From assembly GCA_035556655.1 (NCBI GenBank), contig DATMFW010000009.1, positions 1 to 42,472 on the forward strand: 42,472 nt of DNA, in the 5' to 3' direction. How positions within the stretch are numbered: the first letter of the stretch is position 1; each line of letters begins with the position of its first letter. This document shows, piece after piece, positions 16,264 to 25,194 of this stretch. The DNA comes from JBDSKH01 sp035556655. GTDB taxonomy: Bacteria; Actinomycetota; Actinomycetes; Actinomycetales; Microbacteriaceae. The notes below the pieces were generated by a model. The model was not told the DNA's origin, made no database searches, and worked only from the letters and a program-made list of their open reading frames with translations. The position numbers and the translations under genes were made by a program.

Positions 16264-18579
16264 CTAGCGTGCGCCGAGCTTCTGCCGTAGCGCGCGGGTC
16301 GCCGCCAGCACGTTCTGCAGCGACGCCACCGTCTCGTCGTAACCGCGGGTCTTCAGCCCGCAGTCCGGGTTCACCCAGACCTGGCGGTGCGGGATCGCCG
16401 CGACGGCGGCCTCCAGCAGCTCCTGCACCTCGTCGGCGCTCGGGACCCGCGGCGAGTGGATGTCGTAGACGCCCGGCCCGATCCCCCGGCCGAATCCGCT
16501 GCGCTGCAGCTCGGGCACCACCTCGCCGCGCGAGCGCGCCGACTCGATCGAGGTGACATCGGCGTCGAGCCGGTCGATCGCATCGAGCACGACGCCGAAC
16601 TCGGAGTAGCACAGGTGCGTGTGGATCTGGGTCGCATCCGCCACCCCCGAGGTCGCCAGCCGGAAGGCGTTCACCGACCAGTCGAGGTAGGCGGGCTGGT
16701 CGGCGAGCTTGAGCGGCAGCAGTTCGCGCAGCGCCGGCTCATCGACCTGGATCACGCGGATGCCGGCCGCCTCGAGGTCGGCGATCTCATCGCGCAGGGC
16801 GAGCGCGACCTGGTCCGCTGTCTCACCGAGCGGCTGGTCATCGCGCACGAACGACCAGGCCAGGATCGTCACCGGCCCGGTGAGCATCCCCTTCACCGGC
16901 TTGTCGGTCAGGTCCTGGGTGAACCTCGACCAGCGCACCGTGATCGGCGCGGGCCGGGACACGTCGCCCCACAGGATGCTGGGCCGGGTCGCGCGGGACC
17001 CGTACGACTGCACCCACCCGTTCTGCGTGACGGCGAAACCGTCGAGGTTCTCGGCGAAGTACTGCACCATGTCGTTGCGCTCGGGCTCGCCATGGACGAT
17101 GACGTCGAGACCGATGCGCTCCTGCAGATCGACCACGTCGCGGATCTCCTGCTCGAGGAAGGCCTCGTAGGCGGCACGATCGATCTCGCCCTTCGCGAAC
17201 CGGGCACGCTCGCGCCGGATCTCGCCGGTCTGCGGGAACGATCCGATCGTCGTCGTCGGCAGCGCCGGCAGCGTGAACGCGTCATCCTGCGCGTCGCGAC
17301 GCACGGCGTAGGGGCTCCGGCGGAACGCCGCGTCGTCGAGCGCCGCGGCCCGTTCCCGCACGGCTCCGTCGCGCACGCCCGGTGCTCCGGCACGATCCTC
17401 CAGGGCGGCGGATGCGGCATCCAGCTCCCCCTGGACCGCCGCCACCCCCTCGCGCAGCCCCCGAGCGAGCGTGGCGACCTGTCCCACCTTCTGATCGGCG
17501 AACGCGAGCCAGCTCGCCAGGCGTTGCGGCAATCCGGGCTCGTCAGCGACATCGTGCGGGGTGTGGAAGAGGTTCGTCGAGGTCCCGGCCGCCACGTGCG
17601 GCGAGAGCTCGCGCAGCCGCTCCAGCTTCGCGAAGGCCGCCGCAAGGTCGCCACGCCAGATGTTGTGGCCGTCGATCACCCCGCCGACGAGAACCTTGTC
17701 GGTCGCCGGGGCAGCGGGCACCTCGCCCTTCACCAGATCGAGCGCGATCGCATCGATCGGCGCCGCGGTCAGCACCGGGAAGGCATCGTCGAGCGAGCCG
17801 TAGGGCGCCGCGATCAGGATTCCGAGCGGGCGATCCGCGCCGAGCGTCTCGGAGGCGGTCCGCAGCGCGGCGAGCACCTCGGCGCGGGGCACCTCGATCG
17901 ACTCGCTGACCAGGGCGGGCTCGTCGAGCTGCACCCATTCGGCGCCCGCGGCGGCCAGCCGGGACAACAGGTCGCGGTACACCGGCAGCAGATCGCCGAG
18001 CCGCGACAACGGCTCGAACCCCGCCGGGGCGTCGGCCGCCGGCTTGCTCAGCAACAGGAAGGTCACCGGACCGACGATCACCGGCCGGGTGGTGAACCCG
18101 TCGGCCCGGGCCTCGGCCACCTCGCGCACCAACCGGTCGCTCGTCGGCGAGAACACGGTGTCCGGGCCGATCTCGGGCACCAGGTAGTGGTAGTTCGAAT
18201 CGAACCACTTCGTCATCTCCAGCGGGGCACGTTCGCCCTCGCCGCGGGCGATCGTGAAGTAGCCGGCGAGGTCCACCGACCCGTCGGGGCCGACGAGGTC
18301 CGCGAAACGGGGCGGGATCGCGCCCACGGCGACCGCCGCATCCAGTACCTGGTCGTAGAACGAGAACGATTCCGGGATCGAGGAGTCCGTGCGCCCGAGC
18401 CCCAGCGCGACCAGACGCTCGCGGGTCGCCGCGCGCAGCTCCGCGGCCGTCGTCTCGAGGGTCGCGGCGTCGGTGGCGCCCGCCCAGAACGCCTCGACGG
18501 CGCGCTTCAGCTCACGGCGCCGGCCGATGCGCGGGTAGCCGAGGATCGTGCCGGACGGGAAGGTGCGGGAGTTCGTCAT
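16264..18579 (-). CDS. metE: Cobalamin-independent methionine synthase
   Basis: A 771-residue enzyme with two barrels. It transfers a methyl group from 5-methyltetrahydrofolate polyglutamate to homocysteine. The N-terminal LGYPRIGRRRELKRAVEAFW is diagnostic. The zinc ligands in the C-terminal barrel are His655 and Cys657 (HTHLCYSEF), Glu679 and Cys740 (NPDCGLKTRGYDE). Its ATG overlaps the metF stop by ATGA, so the methyl-donor enzyme and the synthase are translationally coupled. No cobalamin riboswitch can sit directly in front because metF overlaps. Confidence 0.97.
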   Translation of the reverse strand: MTNSRTFPSGTILGYPRIGRRRELKRAVEAFWAGATDAATLETTAAELRAATRERLVALGLGRTDSSIPESFSFYDQVLDAAVAVGAIPPRFADLVGPDGSVDLAGYFTIARGEGERAPLEMTKWFDSNYHYLVPEIGPDTVFSPTSDRLVREVAEARADGFTTRPVIVGPVTFLLLSKPAADAPAGFEPLSRLGDLLPVYRDLLSRLAAAGAEWVQLDEPALVSESIEVPRAEVLAALRTASETLGADRPLGILIAAPYGSLDDAFPVLTAAPIDAIALDLVKGEVPAAPATDKVLVGGVIDGHNIWRGDLAAAFAKLERLRELSPHVAAGTSTNLFHTPHDVADEPGLPQRLASWLAFADQKVGQVATLARGLREGVAAVQGELDAASAALEDRAGAPGVRDGAVRERAAALDDAAFRRSPYAVRRDAQDDAFTLPALPTTTIGSFPQTGEIRRERARFAKGEIDRAAYEAFLEQEIRDVVDLQERIGLDVIVHGEPERNDMVQYFAENLDGFAVTQNGWVQSYGSRATRPSILWGDVSRPAPITVRWSRFTQDLTDKPVKGMLTGPVTILAWSFVRDDQPLGETADQVALALRDEIADLEAAGIRVIQVDEPALRELLPLKLADQPAYLDWSVNAFRLATSGVADATQIHTHLCYSEFGVVLDAIDRLDADVTSIESARSRGEVVPELQRSGFGRGIGPGVYDIHSPRVPSADEVQELLEAAVAAIPHRQVWVNPDCGLKTRGYDETVASLQNVLAATRALRQKLGAR

Positions 18580-19508
18580 GCGGGGATGTCTTTCCTGGTG
18601 AGCAGACCGGCGCCGGCCAGGACGGCCAGCGGGGCTTCCGAACGGTTGAAGGTGTACAGGTGGATGCCGGACGCACCGCCGGCGAGCAGGTCGCGGGCCA
18701 GCGCCGTCGCGTGCGCGATGCCGATCTCGGCGGCCTCCTCGTCCGAGCGCGCCGCCGCCAGGTCGCGCTGCAGGTCACGCGGGGCGACCTCGCCGCTCAG
18801 TTCGAGCACCCGGGTCAGGCGCTGCAGGCTGAGCACCGGCATGATCCCCGGCAGGATGCGCAGGGTGACCCCCGCCGCCCGGGCGTCGTCGACGAACGCG
18901 AGGTAGTCGTCGGGATCGAAGAACAGTTGCGAGATCGCCAGGTTCGCCCCTGCCGCCTCCTTGGCGAGGAGCGTGTCGAGATCCTGGGCGCGCGAACGGG
19001 AACGCGGGTGGCCGTTCGGGAACGCCGCCACCGCGATGGTCACCGGACGCCCGCTGGCGATGCGCTTGGCGCCGGGGAAGCCGGGCACATCGTGCTGGAG
19101 GAACGGCTCACGCTCGAGCTGGACGCGGTGGATGAGCTGCACGAGCTCGCCCGCGCTGCCGAGATCGCCGAGGTCGATCTCCGCCTCCGACACCCCGGCC
19201 GGGAGGTCGCCGCGCAAGGCGAGGAAGCTGGTGACCCCCGAATCCAGGAACTCCCGGATCAGCCGGGAGGCTTCCGCATACGAGGACCCGACGCAGGTGA
19301 GATGCGCCATCGGCTGCACTCCGGTGTTCTGCAGGAGGTGCCGGAGCACGTCGAGCGAGACCCCGCGCGATGACCCGTTCGCCCCGTAGGTGACGCTGAT
19401 GAACTCGGGCTCCGCGGCGACCAGCGGGATGAGCGCGCGGCGCAGGGCCGCATCCGCTTCGGCGTTGCGGGGCGGGTAGAGCTCGAACGAGAACGTCGCC
19501 ACCGTCAT
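18576..19508 (-). CDS. metF: 5,10-methylenetetrahydrofolate reductase
   Basis: A 310-residue FAD-dependent TIM-barrel enzyme supplying 5-methyl-THF to MetE. Typical motifs are FSFELYPPR (the family's catalytic Glu), FISVTYGANGSS, HLTCVGSS, LRGDLP and ISQLFFD. The ATG at 19508 has GGAGGAGGTG immediately upstream; 12 further in-frame codons are open but lack a better start. The transcript leader carries a strong hairpin. Confidence 0.95.
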   Translation of the reverse strand: MTVATFSFELYPPRNAEADAALRRALIPLVAAEPEFISVTYGANGSSRGVSLDVLRHLLQNTGVQPMAHLTCVGSSYAEASRLIREFLDSGVTSFLALRGDLPAGVSEAEIDLGDLGSAGELVQLIHRVQLEREPFLQHDVPGFPGAKRIASGRPVTIAVAAFPNGHPRSRSRAQDLDTLLAKEAAGANLAISQLFFDPDDYLAFVDDARAAGVTLRILPGIMPVLSLQRLTRVLELSGEVAPRDLQRDLAAARSDEEAAEIGIAHATALARDLLAGGASGIHLYTFNRSEAPLAVLAGAGLLTRKDIPA

Positions 19509-19572
19509 CACCTCCTCCAGGTCGCGCGCAGGCGTGCACGTCACTGGGGCAGATGCCGGGCTCGGCTGTTGC

Positions 19573-19597
19573 TCCGCGTCGCGGGGAGCGCGACGGA
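19573..19597 (-). promoter_or_regulatory. Strong hairpin in the metF leader
   Basis: On the minus strand TCCGTCGCG-CTCCC-CGCGACG-C-GGA forms a 9-bp stem with one bulged C and a 5-nt loop. It begins 3 nt after a TAGCCT -10-like box (19601-19606), so the metFE mRNA would start with this stem. It could be an attenuator or an unrecognised riboswitch part. I see no match to the SAM-I or SAM-IV consensus. Confidence 0.45.
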
Positions 19598-19635
19598 ATC
19601 AGGCTAGCCCGCGCGCCGGGGCAGGTTGCGGCGTG

Positions 19636-21141
19636 TTACACCACGAAGTCCTGGACCTCGGCCAGCCGCTGCGGATGCACCAGCGCGGTGACCCGCGTGC
19701 CCTCCTCGGCGTAGTCGGTCGACAGGACCCGTCCGCTCACATGCAGCCGCGAGATGACCTCTCCGCGGTCGTACGGCACCAGCAGGGTGACCTCGACCTC
19801 GGGCGAGGGCAGCGCCTCGGCGATCCGTTCGATGAGTTCGTCGATGCCGGCCCCGGTGCGGGCCGAGACGAACACCCCGGCGGGCTCGAGGCCGCGCAGC
19901 TCCATGCGGCGGTCGTCGTCGACCAGGTCGGACTTGTTGAACGCCACGATCTCGGGCAGGTTGCGCGCACCGACATCGCCGATCACGTCGCGCACCGTCG
20001 CCAGCTGTGCCGCCGGATCCGGATGCGAGGCGTCGACGACGTGCACGATGACATCCGAGTTGCCGACCTCCTCCAGGGTCGAGCGGAAGGCCTCGACCAG
20101 CTGATGCGGAAGGTTGCGCACGAACCCCACGGTGTCGGCGAGGGTGAACACGCGCCCGTCGGGCGTCTTGCTGCGGCGCACCGTCGGGTCGAGGGTCGCG
20201 AACAGCGCGTTCTCGACGAGCACGCCGGCCCGGGTCAGCCGGTTCAGCAGGCTCGACTTGCCGGCGTTGGTGTACCCGGCGATCGCCACGCTCGGCACCT
20301 GGAACCGGTCGCGGTTGGCGCGCTTGGCCTCGCGGGCGGGCGCGAACCCCTTGATCTGGCGACGCAGCTTCGCCATGCGGGTGTGGATGCGGCGGCGATC
20401 GAGCTCGATCTTCGTCTCACCGGGTCCACGGCTTCCCATCCCCTGCCCGGCGCCACCCACCTGACCACCGGCCTGGCGCGACATCGACTCACCCCAGCCG
20501 CGCAGCCGCGGCAGCAGGTACTCCAGCTGAGCCAGCTCGACCTGCGCCTTGCCCTCGCGGCTCTTGGCGTGCTGGCTGAAGATGTCGAGGATCACGGCCG
20601 TGCGGTCGATCACCTTGACCTTCACCGCGTCCTCCAGGGCGCGCCGCTGGCTCGGGGCGAGCTCGGTGTCGGCGACGACGGTGTCGGCGCCGAGCGCGGC
20701 AACCACGTCGGCGAGCTCCTGCACCTTGCCGCGCCCGAGGTAGGTGCTGGGGTCGGGGTGCGGACGGCGCTGCAGCAGCCCGTCGAGCACCACGGCCCCG
20801 GCCGTCTCCGCCAGCGCGGCGAGTTCGCGCAGCGAGTTCTCGGCCTCGGCGAGCGTGCTGCCGGAGGCCGCGTTGGCGCCGTACACGCCGATGAGCACGA
20901 CGTTCTCGAGCCTCAGCTGCCGGTACTCGACCTCGGTGACGTCGGCGAGCTCGGTGCTGAGGCCGCTGACCCGGCGCAGGGCGGCGCGCTCCTCGCGGTC
21001 GAGCTGGTCGCCGTCGGAGTCGGCGACGGAGAAGTCCTCGTCGTCGATCGCGGTCGCCCGGCCGCCGAAGCGGGTCACGCCTGCGCGGGCGTCCTCGCTC
21101 GCGAGCACGCGATCGAGGATCTTGTCGTCGTCGCCGGTCAT
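19636..21141 (-). CDS. hflX: Ribosome-associated GTPase HflX
   Basis: A 501-residue GTPase that splits stalled ribosomes. The N-terminal HflX domain contains YLGRGKVQEL. A Gly-rich linker (GGQVGGAGQGMGSRGPGE) is followed by the G domain: G1 GYTNAGKSSL, G2 FATLDPTVR, G3 DTVGFVRNLP and G4 NKSD. The ATG at 21141 is taken as start: TAGGGT lies 7 nt upstream, suggesting a leaderless message. The divergent methyltransferase starts only 40 bp away. Confidence 0.95.
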   Translation of the reverse strand: MTGDDDKILDRVLASEDARAGVTRFGGRATAIDDEDFSVADSDGDQLDREERAALRRVSGLSTELADVTEVEYRQLRLENVVLIGVYGANAASGSTLAEAENSLRELAALAETAGAVVLDGLLQRRPHPDPSTYLGRGKVQELADVVAALGADTVVADTELAPSQRRALEDAVKVKVIDRTAVILDIFSQHAKSREGKAQVELAQLEYLLPRLRGWGESMSRQAGGQVGGAGQGMGSRGPGETKIELDRRRIHTRMAKLRRQIKGFAPAREAKRANRDRFQVPSVAIAGYTNAGKSSLLNRLTRAGVLVENALFATLDPTVRRSKTPDGRVFTLADTVGFVRNLPHQLVEAFRSTLEEVGNSDVIVHVVDASHPDPAAQLATVRDVIGDVGARNLPEIVAFNKSDLVDDDRRMELRGLEPAGVFVSARTGAGIDELIERIAEALPSPEVEVTLLVPYDRGEVISRLHVSGRVLSTDYAEEGTRVTALVHPQRLAEVQDFVV

Positions 21142-21145
21142 CTGC

Positions 21146-21175
21146 TTCACCCTAGTTCCTGGTATTCGATAAGTT
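21146..21175. promoter_or_regulatory. Back-to-back leaderless promoters, hflX and methyltransferase
   Basis: On the plus strand TTCACC (21146-21151), 18 nt and TAAGTT (21170-21175) end 6 nt before the ATG at 21182. On the minus strand TAGGGT (21149-21154) lies 7 nt before the hflX ATG. The 40-bp divergent spacer therefore holds both promoters, overlapping. Confidence 0.45.
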
Positions 21176-21181
21176 CTCTGC

Positions 21182-21835
21182 ATGGCCGAGTCGGATCACT
21201 ACTTCTCGGCGACCCCCGGTGGTGAACTGCGGTTGCGCACCATCCCGGTGCGCCTGGCCGGCCGCGACGTCACCGTCACCACCGCCGGTGGGGTGTTCAG
21301 CCCCGAGCGCATCGACGCCGGCACCGGGGTGCTGCTGGGCCACACCCCCGCCCCGGCTCCCGGCGGGAATCTGCTGGACATCGGATGCGGCTGGGGCCCG
21401 CTCTCACTGAGCCTGGCGATGCTGTCGCCGCGCGCCACCGTCTGGGCCGTGGATGTCAACGAACGGGCACTCGACCTGGTCCGCCGCAACGCCGCCGACC
21501 TCGGACTCTCCAACATCAACGCCTGCACCCCGGCCGATGTTCCCGCCGATGTCGAGTTCACCACGATCTGGTCCAACCCGCCGATCCGGGTCGGCAAGAA
21601 CGAACTGCACGGCATGCTGTCGCACTGGCTCCCGCGGCTGCAGACCGGATGCGACGGCTGGCTCGTCGTGCAGCGCAACCTCGGCTCGGACTCGCTGCAC
21701 CGCTGGCTGCAGAGCGCCCTGCCCGACGACTTCGCGGTGCTGCGCGCCGCCACCCACAAGGGCTACCGCGTGCTGCGGGTGCGACACCGTTCCGGCACCG
21801 GGCAGACGCAGGCGATCGAACTGCCCACGCTGTAG
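21182..21835 (+). CDS. Class I SAM-dependent methyltransferase (RsmC/MTS-like)
   Basis: A 217-residue protein with one Rossmann-type methyltransferase domain. Motif I is LLDIGCGWGPLSL (about 65-77), motif II is VWAVDVNERAL and motif IV is WSNPPIRVGK. An NPP tetrad followed by an aromatic or aliphatic residue marks N-methyltransferases acting on rRNA guanine or related substrates. The usual duplicated N-terminal domain of enteric RsmC is absent, which is normal for the short actinobacterial form. The exact substrate is not assigned. Confidence 0.85.
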   Translation: MAESDHYFSATPGGELRLRTIPVRLAGRDVTVTTAGGVFSPERIDAGTGVLLGHTPAPAPGGNLLDIGCGWGPLSLSLAMLSPRATVWAVDVNERALDLVRRNAADLGLSNINACTPADVPADVEFTTIWSNPPIRVGKNELHGMLSHWLPRLQTGCDGWLVVQRNLGSDSLHRWLQSALPDDFAVLRAATHKGYRVLRVRHRSGTGQTQAIELPTL

Positions 21836-21848
21836 CTAGACGAGGCGG

Positions 21849-22712
21849 TCAGGCCGCGGCGTGCACCTCGGCGTCGAATACCAACTCGGCCGGTCCGCGC
21901 AGGAAGACGTGACCATCGGCGACTCGGACGCCCACCGTGCCACCGGGCACATGGACGGTCCACGCGTCCGGCGCGCCATCGCCCGCCCACTCGCGCGTCG
22001 CCAGCGCCGCAGCGGCCGCGCCCGTGCCGCAGGACAGCGTCTCGCCGCTGCCGCGCTCGTGCACGCGCATCGTGATCGTGCCGGTCCCGCCCGCCACGCC
22101 CTCCGGCACGACGAACTCGACATTGGCTCCCTCGGGCGGCGCGGGGGCGATCCGCGGAGCGTCGGTCAGGTCGAGCCGCTCGAGCTCGCGCGCGTCGGCG
22201 AGAGCGACGACGACGTGCGGGTTGCCCACTCCCACGGCGAGCCCCGGCCGGGCCACATCCAGTCCCGCCACCGAGACCATCGCCTGACCCTCCGCGACGA
22301 CGAACGGGCCGAGATCGACCTCGTACCCGTCGGCGAACCGGGTCACCGGGCGCACGCCTCCACGGGTGCCGATCGCGACCGTGTCGCCGATCTGCAGCTC
22401 GAGCAGACCCTGCGCGATCAGGTAGTCCACGAAGACCCGGATGCCGTTGCCGCACATCTCCGCCGGGCTGCCGTCGGCGTTGTGGTAGTCCATGAACCAC
22501 TCCGCGGCGGGATCCTCGTCGAGCACGTCGGCGCCCTCGGGCAGGTTCGCAGACCGCACCGCGCGGATCGTGCCGTCGCCGCCGACGCCGAACCGGCGAT
22601 CCGCGAGCCGGGCGAGCCGGGCCGCGTCGAACGCGAGCCGGCCCCCGGGGTCGGCGAACAGGACGAAGTCGTTGCCGGTGCCGTGACCCTTGGTGATGTG
22701 CAGCGCGCTCAC
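21849..22712 (-). CDS. dapF: Diaminopimelate epimerase
   Basis: A 287-residue PLP-independent epimerase interconverting LL- and meso-DAP for lysine and peptidoglycan. The two catalytic cysteines are Cys87 (AEMCGNGIRVF) and Cys228 (TLSCGTGAAAA). The N-terminal TKGHGTGNDFVLFAD is typical. The GTG at 22712 overlaps the miaA stop by GTGA, so the two are coupled. dapA, an earlier step of the same pathway, is in this window at 36867-37844. Confidence 0.95.
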   Translation of the reverse strand: MSALHITKGHGTGNDFVLFADPGGRLAFDAARLARLADRRFGVGGDGTIRAVRSANLPEGADVLDEDPAAEWFMDYHNADGSPAEMCGNGIRVFVDYLIAQGLLELQIGDTVAIGTRGGVRPVTRFADGYEVDLGPFVVAEGQAMVSVAGLDVARPGLAVGVGNPHVVVALADARELERLDLTDAPRIAPAPPEGANVEFVVPEGVAGGTGTITMRVHERGSGETLSCGTGAAAAALATREWAGDGAPDAWTVHVPGGTVGVRVADGHVFLRGPAELVFDAEVHAAA

Positions 22713-23626
22713 CGGTTCAGCGTATCGACAGCCTGCAGGGCCTGCTGCACGCGATCGGCGGAGCCCGCCTCGATCCACCGGGTGCCGGCGTACCGGCCGA
22801 ACCAGCTCACCTGGCGTCGCGCATAGCGCCGCGTGAGGGCGGCGGTCTGCTCCATGGCCTGGTGCTCGTCGAGCTCCCCGCGCAGTTGGGCGATCGCCTG
22901 CGCGTAGCCGATGGCCCGCGAGGCGGTCACCCCGAAACCGCCCGGCAGCAGGCGCTGCACCTCCTCGACCAGGCCGGCACGCCACATCGCACGCACCCGG
23001 GCATCGAGGCGTTCCACGAGCGCGGCACGCTCGGCGCGCAACCCGATGGTGAGGGTCGGATGCCAGAGCCGGGTCTCGGACGGCAGCCCCGCGCCGAACG
23101 GCCCGCCGGTGATCTCGATGACCTCGAGTGCCCGCACCAGCCTCCTGCCGTTCGACGGACCGATCGCATCCGCGGCCGTCGGATCGACCTGCCGCAGCCG
23201 GCTGAAGAGGGCACCAGGCCCCCGCTCGGCGAGGTCGGCCTCGAGCCGTTCGCGGATCGCCGCGTCGGTGCCCGGGAACCGGAAATCGTAGACGACCGAC
23301 GAGACGTAGAGCCCGCTGCCGCCGACGAGGATCGGGACGGCCCCGCGCGCGCCGATTCGCTCGATCGCCGCCCGGGCCTCGACCTGGTAGCGCGCGACGC
23401 TCGCCTCGTCACGCGGCTCGAGCACATCGAGCAGATGGTGCGGGATCCCGTGACGCTCGGCCACGGTCAGCTTCGCCGTTCCGATGTCCATGCCCCGGTA
23501 GAGCTGCATGGCGTCGGCATTGACGATCTCGGCCGGCCTCCCGGCGCGGGTCAGCTCGTGCGCGAGATCGAGAGAGAGCTGCGATTTGCCGGTGCCGGTC
23601 GGCCCGACGATCGCGATGAGGTTCAG
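22709..23626 (-). CDS. miaA: tRNA dimethylallyltransferase, apparent CTG start
   Basis: A 305-residue enzyme adding dimethylallyl to A37 of UNN-reading tRNAs; MiaB, encoded upstream, then adds the 2-methylthio group. The P-loop is GPTGTGKS at 8-15, followed by EIVNADAMQLYRGMDIGTAK. The P-loop lies upstream of the first in-frame ATG (23509), and no ATG, GTG or TTG exists between that and the region overlapping miaB. The CTG at 23626 gives the normal N-terminus (M-NLIAIVGPTGTGKS) and overlaps the miaB TGA stop as CTGA, the same coupling geometry used by ATGA and GTGA elsewhere in the operon. Confidence 0.88.
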   Translation of the reverse strand: MNLIAIVGPTGTGKSQLSLDLAHELTRAGRPAEIVNADAMQLYRGMDIGTAKLTVAERHGIPHHLLDVLEPRDEASVARYQVEARAAIERIGARGAVPILVGGSGLYVSSVVYDFRFPGTDAAIRERLEADLAERGPGALFSRLRQVDPTAADAIGPSNGRRLVRALEVIEITGGPFGAGLPSETRLWHPTLTIGLRAERAALVERLDARVRAMWRAGLVEEVQRLLPGGFGVTASRAIGYAQAIAQLRGELDEHQAMEQTAALTRRYARRQVSWFGRYAGTRWIEAGSADRVQQALQAVDTLNR

Positions 23627-25137
23627 GCGCCGACCCGGATCGTCGGCAGCCCGATGTCGACCACCCCCGGCTTCGCGGACGGCGTGTGCGCCGGGATCGC
23701 GCAGGACTCCGCCTCGGCGCGGTCCCAGGCGTCGCCGGCCCGGGTGCGGCGCACGGGGAGCACCCCGCCTGCCGGTGCGGCGATCAGGTAGTGGGGAGCG
23801 GCGCGGGTCACCTCGACCGACACCACATCGCCGGGACGTGGCACGGCACCACCGGCCGGGACGTCGAAGTGCACGAGGCGGTTGTCTTCGGCGCGACCCG
23901 ACATGCGTGCGGTCTCGGCGTCGCGTCGACCCTCCCCCGCCGCGACGAGGACCTCGACCGCGGTGCCGACGAGCTTGTCGTTCTCCTCCGCCGAGATGCG
24001 GTCCTGCAGGGCGGTGAGCCGTTCGTAGCGCTCCTGCACCACCGCTTTCGGCAGCTGGTCGGGAAGTGTCGCCGCCGGAGTGCCGGGGCGGATCGAGTAC
24101 TGGAAGGTGAATGCCGACGCGAACCGCGCCTGCTCGACGACCCGCAGCGTCTCGGCGAAGTCCTCGTCGGTCTCGCCGGGGAACCCGACGATGATGTCGG
24201 TGCTGATCGCCGCGTGCGGGATGCGGTCGCGCACCCGGTCGAGGATGCCGAGGAACCGCTCTGAGCGGTACGAGCGACGCATCGCCTTGAGGATGCGGTC
24301 GGAACCGGACTGCAGCGGCATGTGCAGTTGCGGCATCACGGTCGGGGTCTCGGCCATGGCATCGATGACGTCATCGGTGAAGGCGGCCGGGTGGGGGCTA
24401 GTGAAGCGGATGCGTTCGAGCCCGTCGATCTGTCCGGCGGCGCGCAGCAGCTTGCCGAACGCGAGCCGGTCGCCGAACTCGACACCGTAGGAGTTGACGT
24501 TCTGGCCGAGCAGCGTGACCTCGATGACCCCGTCGGCGACCAGCAGCCCGATCTCGGACAGGATGTCGCCCGGGCGCCTGTCTTTCTCCTTCCCCCGGAG
24601 GGCAGGGACGATGCAGAAGGTGCACGTGTTGTTGCAGCCGACCGAGATCGACACCCAGCCGCTGTGGGTCGAGTCGCGGCGGGCCGGGAGGGTGGAGGGG
24701 AAGGTCTCGAGGGACTCCAGGATCTCCAGCTGCGCCTCGCCGTTGTGCCGGGCGCGCTCGAGCAGCGCCGGCAGGGAGCCCATGTTGTGGGTGCCGAACA
24801 CGACGTCGACCCATGGGGCCTTGTCGAGGATGACGTCCTTGTCTTTCTGAGCAAGGCAGCCGCCGACCGCGATCTGCATGCCCTCGCGCTGACGCTTGGT
24901 CGCCGCCAGGTGGCCGAGCGTGCCGTAGAGCTTGTTGTCGGCGTTCTCGCGGACGGCACAGGTGTTGATGACGACGACATCGGCGTCACCGTCGGCGGTG
25001 CGCACATAGCCGGCCGCCTCGAGCGATCCGCTCAGGCGCTCGGAGTCGTGCACGTTCATCTGGCAGCCGAACGTGCGGACCTCGTAGGTGCGGGAACGCG
25101 AGAGCACCGCCGCGGCGTCCGTGGGGATCATGGTCAT
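23623..25137 (-). CDS. miaB: tRNA-2-methylthio-N6-dimethylallyladenosine synthase
   Basis: A 504-residue radical-SAM methylthiotransferase. The N-terminal UPF0004 domain carries Cys25, Cys60 and Cys94 for the auxiliary cluster. The radical-SAM triad is Cys168, Cys172 and Cys175 (GCNNTCTFC). A C-terminal TRAM-like region is followed by a longer tail of about 60 residues. It acts on A37 after MiaA. TAAACT lies 9 nt before the ATG, so the mRNA may have almost no leader. Confidence 0.95.
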   Translation of the reverse strand: MTMIPTDAAAVLSRSRTYEVRTFGCQMNVHDSERLSGSLEAAGYVRTADGDADVVVINTCAVRENADNKLYGTLGHLAATKRQREGMQIAVGGCLAQKDKDVILDKAPWVDVVFGTHNMGSLPALLERARHNGEAQLEILESLETFPSTLPARRDSTHSGWVSISVGCNNTCTFCIVPALRGKEKDRRPGDILSEIGLLVADGVIEVTLLGQNVNSYGVEFGDRLAFGKLLRAAGQIDGLERIRFTSPHPAAFTDDVIDAMAETPTVMPQLHMPLQSGSDRILKAMRRSYRSERFLGILDRVRDRIPHAAISTDIIVGFPGETDEDFAETLRVVEQARFASAFTFQYSIRPGTPAATLPDQLPKAVVQERYERLTALQDRISAEENDKLVGTAVEVLVAAGEGRRDAETARMSGRAEDNRLVHFDVPAGGAVPRPGDVVSVEVTRAAPHYLIAAPAGGVLPVRRTRAGDAWDRAEAESCAIPAHTPSAKPGVVDIGLPTIRVGA

Positions 25138-25194
25138 GATCCGGCCAGTTTAGACGCGGCGACGGTGCTCTCGGGCGGGGCTGACCCCGCGCGA

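Noticed and set aside
16387..18906. Very long open frame on the plus strand opposite metE and metF
   Set aside because: Its translation is Arg/Gly/His-rich low-complexity protein with no family resemblance. It is an antisense shadow of high-GC coding sequence.
19509..19635. SAM or cobalamin riboswitch before metF
   Set aside because: I could not find the conserved core of SAM-I, SAM-IV or cobalamin riboswitches; only generic hairpins are visible.
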